Positions 47,103 through 60,012 are shown, counted from the stretch's first letter. The stretch is DNA of 64,000 bases from Lophium mytilinum (GCA_010093605.1 MU004193.1:1371520-1435519), one strand, 5' to 3'. Notes: generated by a model not told the origin, from the letters alone. Made by a program: numbers and translations.

Positions 47103-49103
47103 CTAGTCTTTATCCAGGTAAATTGAGCCGACCTCCGGGTGCGTTGCGTTCGTCCCTACGAGAACCTCATCTTGCAAAGTCTCCTTGGGCATCGCGTGCG
47201 TTATATTAGACGCAAAATCTGAAGTACCAAGAATAGTGTACAGCCCAAATCTACCACTGCCAACGCTGCTATCCACGTCACAGGTCCTGGCGACAGGAAA
47301 ACAAGCGGACGTTGTCCAAAACAGCAAGAGCTGCGGCTGAACTGTGACATGAATAGAGATCAACTCATTTCTGGTAGGGGCATCCTTGAGAATCATGTCT
47401 GACTCTGGTGAGTCTTCCCAAGAGTTTATGGCGACCACTTCACCAAGCCTTATGGCCATGCAAAATTGTATCATACGATACGTGTACGTGCTCTTTCGAC
47501 TTCCATAGAGATCTTCCCGGATATGTGGATCGTCTAGCCAAGAAGTGGATATGGGCTTCCGGTGTTTCCATCCAGCCCAGGACCAGCTAGGGAAGCCTTC
47601 GCGTCGTTCTGGGAGCCTTTTGTCTTCAGTCTGCCAAAGGAGACTTAGACCCAGTTTTGCTTCCGGATGTCCGTAGATGAATTTTCCCAAAGAGGAGTAA
47701 ACAGATCTCAAAGCTCCCGAAATCGCATCAAGGATATCGTTGTCCTTGGAAAGATTGCGTGTGATGTAAGCATTCACCAACTCTGTGTAGTGCCTGAAAC
47801 CATGATGATCCACCGGGCCGCTGAAGGGCCGTAATAGTCGAATTCGCTCTTGAAGTTCGGTGGCGACGGTTTGAGAATGTCTTTCTTCTGGAATAGTGTC
47901 CTCTAATCTCGTATCTTCTCTCCACATAGTCGTTCTACAACAGTAAACAGCTTCTCCGCCTATAAAGAAGAGGAGTCTATGACTCAGCACATATTCCTGC
48001 AGTGTCCAGCCCCTCGAGTACCAAGGGGAGTTCACAATGAAGGGAATGGAATCGTGGCGTGTACTAATGAGCTCCTTGCCATCTATGGAGCTGATATGCT
48101 GCTCGAACGATCTCGATTTTGGACGAACGCCAGGTATTCCAGCATCAGCACTCGAGCCCGAGGCAGCAACGATAGTCAAAATCGCCTGACTATATATTAT
48201 ATCCATGTTGCTGATCTGAATATGCCTGTCGGTGTCATCGTCCTGGATAATGCAAAGCGTGTCTACCCATAAGTACCGTTCTCCTATATTTTGGCACAGA
48301 ATCATGGCATCTTGGATAGTCTTTGGAATTGATTCAGAGAGCTCGTTAAGGCCATTCTTGGTGAATAGGATCATGAAGTTCGTAGTTGTCAACTGGAGCT
48401 GGCTTGCACCACCCCATACATAGCTCAATGCTAAATATCGTACCGGAAATGCGACACTGACGACGCATAAGTCTCGTAGATCGATAAGTCGTATATCAGG
48501 GGACTCTTGGATCGCTGTTTGGATCGCTGTGGTTTTGTGCACTTGACATGAAGGGTGGCATCTTTCGCATATCGAGAGCCAGTTAGAAACAAGTTACGTG
48601 TCTACTTGTTCCGTATTGACTCTGCGACCGTAGAACAAATCGTCGTCAGAACTGCGATATGGATCTCCAGATGCATTGAATTGGATGCAATGGGTATATG
48701 CAAGCTCTTTTGCCTTTCGATTGGGCGAATGATGGCAAAACAAGAAGGGATCCTCGTCCTCCTTGAGCCCTATGATCCAAAGTCGTCGGCCATACTTTTC
48801 AGCGATTGATGCAAGCCCTCCGCTCAAGCCGCGATGGACAGCAAACACTTCGAAATAACCCTGTATGATGGTGTCCTCAGATGTTATCGTATGCCGGTTT
48901 AATTTCAAAACTCTGCTCAGAAGGCAGCAGAAGCGGCATTGATGATTGGCCTCTACCGTCTGTAGGTCCCAGCTCAACACGAGGAGATCGTTTCGTAGTT
49001 GGGAATAGTTTGCTGTGTGCTGAAAGAGAGACTGAAAGTCCAAGGTCTCGCAGGTTGAACAGGGCTGGTTCGGTCCCGGAACAAGAGCGGCATCTTGATC
49101 CAT
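47103..49103 (-). pseudogene. HET-domain gene with one in-frame stop codon
   Basis: One reading frame runs from the ATG at 49103 (MDQDAAL) to the stop at 47103, with a single interrupting TAA at 48596-48594 (codon 170). Residues on both sides belong to the same family: before it, the Cys-rich N-region (CSTCETLDF, CRFCCLL) and after it SNWLSICERCHPSC, RYLALSYVWGG, YLWVDTLCIIQDDD, WYSRGWTLQE and FPSWSWAGW. The stop thus splits the linker just before the conserved W-x-x-x-C segment. A 36-nt intron (48599 to 48564) could remove it, but would be very short and delete that conserved segment. A CAA to TAA change of the RIP type would explain it. Could also be a sequencing error. Confidence 0.75.
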
Positions 49104-49803
49104 GGCGCTGTGTGATGATATGTCGAGTCTTGGGCATCTACTCCAAACGAAGTTCCAGTGTATGTTCAAAGTGTTACTTGCCGACGATTTTAATCTTTGA
49201 GGATTGTAGGAGTATCAGTGATGGCTGCCTTGCCGGCGAGGCTATCCTCTCTCAGAGTCGGCTAGAGTTGCTTCTACAGGACGCCCAGGGCACCGGCAAG
49301 GTTTTTATACATCTTCATCCATTCGGAGTGCTTTGTGTGTAGCTTTCTAATCACACAATCTCCATTCTTCCACACTAATTGTGAACGTATCCACAGGCTG
49401 CAAAATCATTCCTAAAACTCACATCCTCAATCATCCAGCCAAAGGCCCATGCAGAGAAGTCATTAAAGATGTTTCCTAGCATCTAGTCTTTCTATAAACT
49501 AGTCTTTAAGATTTACCTCATGATAACGCGATTACTTATCTCTATTCACTGAGAGTATAGGGGTTTCCAGAATTACTTTCGGTCCTGGTTTCTAGTAGGC
49601 TTCTAGTCTAGACTACTAATAGAAGTGTAAACTTATCACTGTCGCTGCTGCTACCTAAGTCACAGATTCTGACGACAAGGAAGTGAGCAGAAGTCGTCCA
49701 ATATGCTAAAACCCGGGCCCAAGATCTCTGGAAGAGTTGTTCATTAGTTCATTTCGGCTTGATAACCGTTTATCACGACTCTAGTAGATCAAATGGGGCC
49801 TGC
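49104..49803. other. AT-rich intergenic region
   Basis: About 700 bp, clearly richer in A and T than the genes beside it, with many CTAG words and the palindrome TAGTCTAGACTA at 49604-49615. No gene is supported. Confidence 0.5.
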
Positions 49804-52800
49804 TTAGACCTCCCCATCTCCCCTAATCATTGTAGTTCTCCGTCGAAAGCCTCTCCATAAATGATTATCCGACATTATAGCAGCCTGCTTCCGTCCCCCA
49901 GAAAGCTCCGTAATCCTCGTCGACAGCCTCGTCTTAGCAGCTATGCCAGTGGCTGCCGAGTTCTGTCGATTCTTCGCCACTTCGCGCCTGATAAAGAACT
50001 CGCGAATCGTCTCACCTTTCAAGACGACTAGCCCGGCAAGCCCGATAACGACCGTCGTGACTGGCACCGCGATGAGCCAAAAGAGCCATTGGCCCTGAGC
50101 CAAGCCACGAATGTCGGAAGTGTTCATGCCCAGGTATGACGTCGCCCATGAGAGCGGCAAGAAAATGATCGTTACAATGGTGAAGACGATGATGGCGTTG
50201 CCGTTATTTTCTTGTTGGATTTCGAGCATGCGGGACACGTGCTTGCTCACGTCTTCCAGTCGGGAGTCGAGGTCGCAAACCCTTAGGCGAACGGACTGAG
50301 CTCTTCGAAGTTGGGTATCGATGAAAGGGGCTTCGACTCGGAAACGCGCAGCGCGGATGAAGGTCGTTGCTCGAAAAGTGCAGGGCTCAAGGATGCGGAG
50401 GTAGTTTTTGAGGAGTTCCTGCTGCTGGGCGTTGATGCTGGAAACTAGGCTGAGCTCTTCGCGCATGCGCCAGATTTTGCGGAGCACCCGTGTTCGGGGG
50501 TGTTTCATGGCATCAAATTGCTATAGATGTCAGTTGGTAAGAGCACACGCCAGCAGAGATCTGACTGCCTACTAATTTTCGATAGAACCCGGCGTAGACG
50601 AGGTCAATCGGTTCATCTCTATGGAGAGGTCGATTGAATAAGCTTGTCATGATGGTGGCTAGGATGTACTCTGGACCAACACTATCGTAACTGACACTTT
50701 CCGTGTCGATATCGGTATACGACATGAGCATGACGTCTTGTTCAGCTTTGGTTATCAGCTCTTTAACGTGGTTCCCGATGCTCGATAAATCCTGGCCGGT
50801 CGTCTCGAGCAAGTCTTGGTCTTTCTTGATCTTGGATGCTGCATCGATCAAATGCTGGTTCATCGGATCAGAGCAACGATTGATGATAGGAAACGACTTT
50901 GCAGCACAAACTAGTAAAAGAACCGCATTTTCGAACGCGTTGAGGAGTGACTTCGGAAGCATAAACCGTGAAGGCATTGAGCTATTGTCGCTTGCAACGC
51001 CATCCCAGATGCCTCTACCCTTACTGTGGACTACTTGAAGGGGATCTACAATGAGGTCCAGGTAGTGTGCGTAAAGCTCTAGCCGGTGATCTGCATAGTA
51101 CTGGTTATCGTGCCGCAGCCAAAGCGCAAGCGTTTCGTCACTAGGAACGCCGTCGCCACTCCGGGGAACGTCGTAGTAGTGTACTTGAACGTGCTGCATG
51201 GCCTCACGAAGAGTCTGGTACTGCTTCCAACTTCGGCAGACTCCGCATTCTTTCCACGAAACTGTTGGCTTTTCCCGATCCGATAACATGTTTAGAGCCG
51301 AGGGATCTCTGACGACCCACCAATCCGGATCTTGGTACTTCATAGCTTGCGGCTCGTCTTGTACGCCCAATGTAGTAGCCTAGATTTAACATTCAGCGAA
51401 ACACATACGGTATCGGTAAAGCTTGCTTACGGCCATAATCATTGCAAAAGCTCCCCAGCATTTTTGCACTAGAGCATGGTCTGATGTAGACGGCGAAGAT
51501 AGCGGAACGTAGAGTGATAAGAAACCCTTCAATACAGTGTAGAGGTGTCTCAAATTCGTGTTACAAACCTTGAGTAAACCGGCGCGAACGTGATCGTGCT
51601 GTGTACCGCTACTAACTAGGAGTGGGTACTGCTTATCAAGCTCTTCATTCCTAGGGGTCCAGAGAGAGGCTTGAGCGGGCTGACCACTTCTGCCTGCATT
51701 TAGGGAAGGAAACTCGACTTCCAGATCAATCTGCGCTATTTCTCGACACCTTCGATATGTCTGCCCATGCCGTGAAGGTCTCATTGTTTGTAGTGTCTTG
51801 TGGACCTCCCCCAATATCTTCACTACGGATTCAATAGAAGACTCCGATAAGGTTTCTTGTATTGTGAGCTCCGGACTTGTCGCCCAGCTGAGAAAATGGG
51901 GGATAGTTATGCGCGACTGTTTGTCTGGCTCGTTAATTTGAGTCGTATCATCTTCTTCCTCGTCTTCAAACTCGTCGGCTTCGGCGTTTCGGGGGGCTTG
52001 CTCCTGAGGCTCAGAATGTGCTGATGATTCTTTCGGCATAGCGTCAGCGTCTTCGGGTGGAACTTGAAATCGAACAACAGCACTACTAGGCGGCACGTAA
52101 ATTTCTGGTGATGCTTCGATAGCGTTCGTGTCAAACACTATGATACCTGCCTCTTCGAGTCTCGTTTCTCTCCGATTTGATTCAGACGAGACAACGCTTG
52201 GTGACACGAAATTATTATTGGTGTCTTGGTGTGTTAGTTGAGGTAGAGATAGCGTATTCAACCTGGTAAAGGGCGAAGCCATTGGGTTATATGGTACTAA
52301 TCGACCATCGGTTCGAAGAGTTGGATCTAATGAGGACCCAGAAGGGCGTGGGATGAGTGCTAGCGCATTTGGGGTACGCTGGTTAGAATCAGAATCCGAT
52401 TCTGAGCTTGACTCTGACTGGTGGTCTTCACCGGTGGCAGAATCGCCGCGTGGCCTGGTAGCGTTCACCCTCTCGGTATTCATTGAAGCTCGATAGGATG
52501 ATTTAAGTTTCGCGTCCGCAGCTTCTGAAGAACTTGCTGGCTTGGTGGTGGCCGCGGGCCTCAGCTTTTTGCGCCGGAGTTGTAATCTTATCGTGCTCGA
52601 CCCATGCTCTTGAAGAAGGCTGATCCACTTTTCACCATTTACGGTCTGATTATTGAGAGTATTGATGTCTATATCGTCGATTGAGCCTTGCAAGTTGACA
52701 GAGCAGCGGATTTTAATCGACTGCTTCAGCGCCTATCTCAAGATCAGCCAGCAATACGCGCAACGTTCTCAAGAGGATACTCACGAAAAACGTTCGACAT

Positions 52801-55206
52801 TTGTCCGGGGACAAAGCGAATTGGCAACCTCGAGGGTCTGTGACTTCGATTGAAGTCGCACATCCTGACATCTTGAGGTCCAATTCAAGCACTTGTATCG
52901 ACTCGTTGTTCAAAAGGTCATCGAACGCCACCTGACCATATGTGATTATTGCTATTAACAGTCAACTTATGATCGAGTCTCCTATTTGATCAAGACTTAC
53001 TATTATTGAACGCAATTGCCCACACATGAGGAACATATATGATGGAGTCCTTGTCAACAGTCCCATCGTTCATGAGACGGAATGATTGTTCCGAGTCCCA
53101 CTCTTTCGAAGATTCGAATCGGTCGTCCCATTCAAACAAGCTCATCATCGGATGCTGTTGGTCAGTCTCCCTCGGCCCGTGGCCAAATACGGAGCCAAGG
53201 GCGAAGCACGGAAAGCTGATGGTTGTTGCTGAGAGCGCAGTATTCGCTGCACCTGACAAACCCAACTCGCAACTGTCTGCTCTGAGCGTCCAAGGGAAGA
53301 AACGATTCGTCGAATGATCGTAATGTAGCTTTCGGATTCGCTTAAGAAGGCTCAGCAGCACAATGCTCCAGTCTCGGGATAGGTTCGGAGTTCTCAAGAC
53401 AATAGTCTTGAATTCATCAAAGTCCAGAATTTGTTGCTCTACGTGCAGCCATCTCATTGTATCTTTCGGCAGCAGGTTTTCGTCGTCGGATCCTGAAGAG
53501 CAGGTCAAATCTAGCGTATGGTGATTTTCACTGTCGAACCACCGTTTCGCTCCTACAATACTCAGCAGCTTCATTTTTAGCCCGGTATGATGGCGTTGCC
53601 CAGAATCTGCGTCTGACCATGCCCAGAATCCCATGATATTCTTCTCTGACATTTGTTTCCTGTCAGAACCACGAATATGGATATCGATTGATAGCGGCTC
53701 CCCACCGTCTCCAAAAGGGATGTTGTAAGGGTGGCATTTAGGATTGGTCTGACCCCGGCCGAGGCCTGCTGCGCCTAAGTGGTCGTAGTCATTGTAGACA
53801 GGTCTTGGGTGTTTTCGTTCCTTCCATTCCCATGATTGAAAACCTGGGTTTCGACCTGATGAATAAGTTAGGCCTGGCCCGTCGCTATCAGGAACAACTT
53901 TTGCGGGGCCTGATGGTCGTGAACCCGGGCCGTTTGGAGGCGGCGACGGAATTGGTGGCCCAGGAGGAGGAGGAGGAGGAGGAGGAGGAGCTGGAGAAGG
54001 AGGAGGTAATGGTGGGTTTGGAGGCGGAGGTGGCGCTGCTGCCGTATTGGGAACATACGGCCCACTTCCTGGTCCCGTGTAGGTCGAATAGTATGACTGA
54101 GGATTCGGCGGTGGAGCATGCGGATTTCCATATGGTTCATAACCAGATAGTGGCGGTGAGGCATATGAGTTTCCGTATGATCCGTATGATGGTGCGTAAG
54201 GATTGGGTCCAAATCCAGATATTGGCGGTGAGGCATACGAGTTTGCATATGATCCGTATGGTAGTGCGTAAGAATTAGGTCCATATCCAGGTATTGACGA
54301 ATGGGTATTCGTGTTTCCGTACGGCTCTCCAGATGATGGTACGTTGGAATTGGGTACACCGCTAGACATTGGGTATGTGGGTGTAAACGAATTGGCACTA
54401 TGCCCACCATATGGATCACCCGCTAAGATTGGAGGCGCGCTTTGCGGCTGACCGAGTCGAGATTTTAGGGGTCTCGCCCGAGAGATACTTTCGTCCGGGT
54501 GTATTTCATCATCATCAATATAATCCCATTCTTTTTCTTCATCATCTTCGTTCGAGTCATATTCCTCCGGCGCGGACGAGACCTGCGAGCCCGTAGCTTG
54601 ACTGGTGATATCTATCAAAATAGGAAATTGATTGCCATGATGCTCGCCCGGGGCGGACGACTTGTTCTCTCCACTTTGGCTCAAACTCGGGGATTTGTCT
54701 TCGTAGCGGTCGCGATCTTTGGGTCTCTGTTTGCTACCGACAAAAGAGCCCCAATTATCATCTTCTGCGTCCTTTTCTTCTTCAACAGTAGCTTTCTTGC
54801 CTTTCCAATCTACACGGGAATCGCCAAAACTCCTGTCGTTTTTCGGTGCACCTTCGTCGTTAAGGTCCTTGTCGTCAAACACTGGACTTGCTGCCGAAGG
54901 GTTGGAAGATACGGTCTCTCTCATAATTCCCTCTTCCAGCGTCGATTTCTGCGTAGAGGTAGTTAGGTTCTCTGTGATTTCCTGTACATCTTGCTTTTTC
55001 TTCTTCCTCTTCTTCTTCTTCGAACTCTTCCCCCACGAAGCCCATTCATCTTCCTCGTTGTCGCGCTCATCAATGGCGCTTAGAGTCCTTACTGAGGCTG
55101 TACCATCCATACCAGTTTCAGGCTTAGGCTCTCCGGAAGCCTGTGCAATGGAGCGCTGTACCATCTCTAGGGGTTCCTCCCAATTTACTGTAACATGTCG
55201 CGGCAT
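49804..55206 (-). CDS. Giant CorA-like protein with long disordered N-terminus
   Basis: Exons are 55206-53001, 52951-52785, 52732-51431, 51379-50573 and 50520-49804; every join keeps frame, giving 1732 residues. The last 240 residues are CorA-like: QFDAMKHPRTRV, a long helix, membrane span IIVFTIVTIIFLPLSWATSYL, the GMN motif at about 1625-1627, and a second span WLFWLIAVPVTTVVIGLAGLVVL. The first 500 residues are disordered: Lys-rich block near 65-75, acidic stretches, a tandem 24-residue Gly/Pro/Tyr/Ser repeat, and a poly-Pro run coded by GGA triplets at 53961-53990. Middle exons hold the conserved fungal module (VPHVWAIAF, ITYGQVAFDDL). Magnesium transport is known for CorA but is only inferred here. 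Confidence 0.8.
54100..54310. repeat. 72-bp coding tandem repeat
   Basis: Two good copies and one partial copy of a 72-bp unit code for GYGPNSYALPYGSY-like and GFGPNPYAPSYGSY-like segments in the giant CorA-like protein. The unit is in frame, so copy number can vary without breaking the gene. Confidence 0.6.
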
Positions 55207-55311
55207 CTTTCTTAGAATCGGTAGCTATCTGTCTCGTGAATCTTTAGAAGAGAAGGCTGAAGGCAACAGAGAAGGCTGAGCTTCTCGGTATCACAGCGCG
55301 CTAACCTGTGT

Positions 55312-55350
55312 GGGGGCCACCTACAGCCGACGCATGTCGGAGGTGGCCCC
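55312..55350. repeat. GC-rich imperfect palindrome
   Basis: GGGGCCACCT and AGGTGGCCCC flank a core in which CCGAC pairs with GTCGG, with a four-base bulge (ACAG) on the left arm. It lies about 105 bp upstream of the giant CorA-like start codon and could be a hairpin or a protein site. Confidence 0.5.
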
Positions 55351-55548
55351 ATGGCTAAGCTCCATGTACGAGGAGTCTGTATAGCCAATGACACGAACCA
55401 GCAAACTTCATCTCCATACACAAAGGTTTGTCATCCCTAAGATGCCCCAGAATGTCCTGATGGTGACGTTTAGATTGGTGCTCCGTGCTAGGGAGCTATA
55501 CCCTGCTAGTGCTGGATCATACCCCTGCTAGCACAGCGGTAAACTACT

Positions 55549-55631
55549 CAGGCTCCCTTGAACAAAAAATGCGACACTGCCAAGCCCAATTTCGGTAGCG
55601 GGGTGTCGCAATTTTTGTTCAAGGGAGCCTG
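55549..55631. mobile_element. 83-bp MITE-like element with 29-bp terminal inverted repeats
   Basis: The left end CAGGCTCCCTTGAAC and its right-hand mirror GTTCAAGGGAGCCTG are parts of 29-bp inverted repeats differing at one position, with a 25-bp spacer. The 5-bp word CTACT stands directly outside both ends (55544-55548 and 55632-55636), a likely target-site duplication. The element has no coding capacity, so it would need a transposase from elsewhere. The near-perfect arms suggest recent activity. Superfamily not assigned. Confidence 0.85.
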
Positions 55632-56203
55632 CTACTGTACGTCTATCTTTGCTTACAAAGGTACCTTTTCACGCCTTCTTCATGATTGACTTTATCTGAT
55701 CCAAATAAAAGATCACGCAATCTTCTAGAGATAGTAAATGGCACTCTCAACGGATTGTAATATAGGATTGCAGGCGCTCAATAGCTGCCTGACTAGCGAG
55801 GCTAGCCGCTAAGTTCGGATTGGAAGTCCGCTTGAGTTGCCTTCTACCTCGAAACAACATCAGAATGCTCTCAATGCACAGTAGTTCTATCCTTCCTACA
55901 CTTCAACAAACACTAGGCCCCTTGCAAATGCTCGAACTGTGAGCGCTAATAAGTGATGTGCGTCTTATCATCACTCCACCAGGTTTCCCAACTTGAAACT
56001 GGGTGAGGGGCATCATCGAAAGGAAATTAACGGTTACATTGTAACATTCAAGCTTTCCTGAGTCAATATGATAAGCAATTCAGTTCCAGAAATGCACTCT
56101 ACCATCCTATAGCACTCCAAACAAAAGGAGTTTCGTAGCACAAAGGTATCATTATCCCCTAACTCCCAAACCCCATCCCCACCACCTTTCCCGCTCCCAA
56201 GCC

Positions 56204-57780
56204 TCAAGCAGCAAACAGCTTATTCTCCACCCTCGAATGCTCCAAGTCCTTCTCAACCGCCCCATCCACATCCGACGCGCTCTCCTGCGTCCCAACATGG
56301 CTGTCGCGATACGCATCCAACTCCTTACCCTTAAACAAGTTCAGGTAAATCGGGAAACTCCACGCAATAATGAAGAATGCGAGCGGCACCACCATCGCCT
56401 TCCGCGTACCAATCTTGTCCGCCACATTCCCCAAAATCGCCGGCACGACCGCGCCGCCAGACACAGACGCAACGATGAACGACGCGCCGCGCTTCGTGTG
56501 CCGCCCCAACCCGCGCAGCGAGAGCGTGAAGATGGTCGGGAAGATACACGACTCGAAGAACAGCACGAGCATCAGCATCGCCAGCCCGCCCCAGTTCGCG
56601 TTTGTCGAGCCGCCCGTGTTGACCGTGATGGCGGCGATGATGAATACCATGATCATGGTCTGGTACGCGAGCAAGATCCAGCGGGGCTTGGTGAAGTACA
56701 TCAACCCAGCCGCCGAGAAGCGGCCAATAGCGAAGAGCGCCTGCGCGATGGCGTAGAAGTTGCTGCCCTGCTGATGCGCCTTGGTGACATCCAGATCCGG
56801 GCGCGCCTGTGTGAAGTAGTTGATGAAGTAGCCCGCGATGCCGACCTGCGCACCGACGTAGCAGAACTGCGCGGCGACGCCCCAGAAGAGGGTGTACTGC
56901 TTGCGGAGGGGCTTGTCGACGTAGCCGGTGGCGCCTTCCGTCATCTCAGCCTGGTCGGCCATATCCGCGTCTGTGATTTCAGGGAGGGGCGCGAAGTAGA
57001 AGACGACGGCGAGCAGGCCGACGAAGATGGCGATGCCGAGGTAGACCCATTGCACGGAGGAGAGGTCACGGCCGTCGGTGCCGACGTTCTTGAAGATCAC
57101 GTAGGAGGCCAGGACGGGCGCGACGACGGAGCCGACGGCTTGGAAGGACTGGGAGAGCTCGAGACGGAATTCGGACCACTTTGGGGGACCGCAGACGGCG
57201 ATGTAGGGGTTGGCGGACGTCTCGAGGGTGGAGAGGCCGCTGCCGACGATGAACATGGAGCCGCAGAAGCCACCGAAGGAGCGTTTGACGGCGGAGGGCC
57301 AGAACATCAGGCAGCCGACACAGTAGATGCTGAGGCCGAGGATGAAGGTGTAGCGGTAGCCGAATTTGCGTACGAACCAGCCGGAGTAGGTTAGGGGCCC
57401 GATGAAGTAGGCGCTGTAGGTGTGCGATTAGCTACCTGTTATATGACAGATTTGAGTGATGAGACTTACCCGAAGTATGCGCCTTGAAGACCAGAAGACT
57501 CTCCCTGCGTAATGTGGAGGGCAACTTGGAAGCGAGAATTCAGGACATCGAGAAGGCCGTATGCAAATCCCCATAGAAAGAATAGGAGAGTGACGAGTGC
57601 TACGGGGATAATAGATTGACGAGTGGTGATCTGGGAAGCACCAGTAACGACGGCATCGTCGACACTCTTGCGACGGGTTTCAAGAGCCATCGCTTCAGTG
57701 GCAGAGGGACGTCGACTTTGTTGGTCGTGGATGTCGGTGAGAGATGGTTCCTGGCCCTTGAAGAAGTTGGATAGTCCCAT
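56204..57780 (-). CDS. MFS sugar transporter, FucP-like
   Basis: Proton-coupled sugar importer of the plasma membrane, of the L-fucose/glucose-galactose permease group. Exons are 57780-57470 and 57413-56204, giving 506 residues. About twelve hydrophobic spans are visible; the first ones include TLLFFLWGFAYGLLDVLN, a family signature, and AYFGAYFIGPLTYSGW. ETSANPYIAVCGPP is typical of FucP-like proteins. A hydrophilic loop with acidic residues (DADMADQAEMTE) separates the two six-span halves. The N-terminal tail of about 55 residues is Ser/Thr/Arg-rich and cytoplasmic. Substrate (fucose, other hexose) not determined. Confidence 0.88.
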
Positions 57781-60012
57781 GATGGAAGTGAGGAGGAAGG
57801 TTGTAGTGCGGGGAACAGAAATCACCTCAGCGATGATGAGATAAAATGGAGTCTTCTCAGTTGTGTGGCCAAGTGACGATAAAGTGGAGCTACCAAACTA
57901 GGTGGACCAAGGCTCGGATACCCCAAAAACTGGAGAAGCTGGAGTTTGGAGTTGCTGTCTGGTCGACCTGGGGATCGTGACAACAGTATATATACTCCAC
58001 TCAAAGACTCGGTGTCTTACGTCGTACCTCATACGCGACTCACGCCATGCCTGTCTCTCCGCCATGCGTGCCAACATCTCGACAGGCCAGGGTGCTCCAT
58101 CTCGTCGCCCTGGTCCATGCCTGACAGGGCACCTAGTCACATCCCTCTCATAACCAAGCATCGTCTTCACACCACCGGCAGGATTCTCCAGTGTCGCCGT
58201 CCAATAGGCCCGAAAGCTGCGACGGCGACGGGAGGTTGTGGTTGAGCAGCGGGAAGATGTTCGGGAGATCCCTCCTCAGCAGCCAATCGGTGTCGTGGAA
58301 GCATGCAACTAGGCCGTTCCATCCACAGTGCTGCTCAACTGCCGGGGTTCCTCCAGAAAGCTCTCCACAACGGCTCCCCAGACTACCCACAAAAAAGGGC
58401 ATCCCGCCATTTTGCAATTGTCTCCACTGTAATCTCCGCATGGAGACTCCAGAGTTCGCTGAGCTGTATCGTCGAGATTCCTCGTGGAGAAGTGGCAAGA
58501 GGTGTCGGAATCTCCATTGGCAGCTTGGAATCATTTTGGGAGCTCCATCATCAGTAGCGAATTCAACCTGTTACTACCTGCGCACATAGCTCCCCAGATC
58601 AGCGTTCCCGCAAACCCATGCTTTTGCCCATCGTCATGAGCTTGTTGGGCCGCGGCGAGACATTGATGAGATGCGCATGCAGCATGCGCCCAGCCTGTCA
58701 AAGCTCTCCGCTAGAAGCTGCGATGCTCGCCTCGAAGGGTAGTCTAACGGGAGCACTCTCGGCAGCTAGATCCCAGCTTCCAGCCTCGCGTGACCGATGC
58801 GGGGGGCGCTGGAGAGCCGCTAGCTGCGGTTTCGTCATGGAGTTGAGGGGTGCGGAGAAGCTTCTTGACTCAACATGCTCGAATCGACGGCGGTGAATCG
58901 TGAGTGGATCGGACCGTGCATCTGGCGTTGCGGCTGGAGCTGGCTCGATTCGCCTCGAGTGAATCGTGTGGCTTGGAGAGAACGCGCTCGCTGCTGGAGA
59001 TGCATGCAAGTCAGCACGGCCTGCCGAAGTTCTCCCTCGAAACCTTCCGGAAGCGTTTGTGCAGCCAATCAGGGAGCAGGAGGGGAAGAATGGTCTTCCA
59101 CCTGCACATCCATACCTGAGAGCGTGTAAAGATCTGGGGTACACTCGCCGCCGCACTCTTCTCCCCTCAGCTGTGCATAATCCCGCATGCCAGCAGCATG
59201 CATCGCTAAGCGATTCTGGAAGATATGCAAATGGGAGTAATCCTCCCGCTCCTTGATTCCCAGCACCCAGCAGCCCCGAAATCGGCTGCGATCTTCATGA
59301 GATAGAGCCACGAGAACGCGACGCAGGGCTCCATTCCTTATTAAGAAGTACTTCCGTCGAATGAATATCTAGACAGCAGTCTAGAAGGACACTAGAAAAG
59401 GGCCTTTTGCGGCTCAGCTGCTAAGGTCGAAACGGCGGCCGCGTTGGTGCGTCCGATGTTTCTCCAACCGGTATATGGAGAAGCTATCACACCATTCTGT
59501 AGCGTAAGACGTGTTTTAGGGCTGCTTGTAAGGAGGCGGTGAAAAGTAAGAGAGAATAGAAAGGGTCACGTGACTGTATCCGCTGCGCTCTCTCATAACT
59601 TTACCACCCCCCTTCCTTCTCACAAATCTTGGGAATACAATGGATGTAATCATATGTAGACAAGAAGCCTTTGAGTTACCTTCAAGAAGGCCAGAAAAGT
59701 CGATAGATAGTGGGATAAGAAAACGAATTAAGATATTGTGATATGTGCTGCTATTTAGTTTTCCTTATGTTCGGATATTGATAGTACAAATGTCCAACAA
59801 ACCGAAACTCGTATCGTGCTACGTTCTCTACGACACACCGAGCGGCACTCCATCTTCTAGTCCCCTTCTCATCTCAAAACAGCCATTAGGTCAACGACAC
59901 CTCCTCTACAAGCTCATTTGCTTTCTCGTACACTGGCAATAATACAAGAAACTTTACTACCGAAAGGTCGTATCTCTCTTTCATTCCTTTCTTCGTTTCG
60001 TGCTCTTAGTGA
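57781..60012. other. Long gene-free stretch
   Basis: About 2.2 kb upstream of the transporter and downstream of the velvet gene. Many overlapping open frames of 70-130 codons occur on both strands, as expected in GC-rich DNA, and none shows a domain, intron pattern or signal peptide. It is probably regulatory or decayed sequence. Confidence 0.45.

Larger units (their letters stand above)
55207..56203. other. Intergenic with two inverted-repeat structures
   Basis: About 1 kb between the promoter of the giant CorA-like gene and the 3' end of the sugar transporter. It holds the GC-rich palindrome at 55312-55350 and the small terminal-inverted-repeat element at 55549-55631. No gene is supported. 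Confidence 0.6.

Noticed and set aside
53805-54278. Glu-rich open frame on the plus strand
   Set aside because: It is the antisense of the poly-Pro and repeat part of the giant CorA-like gene.
56237-57394. 385-codon open frame on the plus strand
   Set aside because: It is the antisense of the MFS transporter, with Arg/Asp/His-rich composition typical of a shadow frame.
58148-59311. Overlapping open frames of 70-150 codons on both strands
   Set aside because: No start context, domain or intron pattern; similar density on both strands indicates chance.
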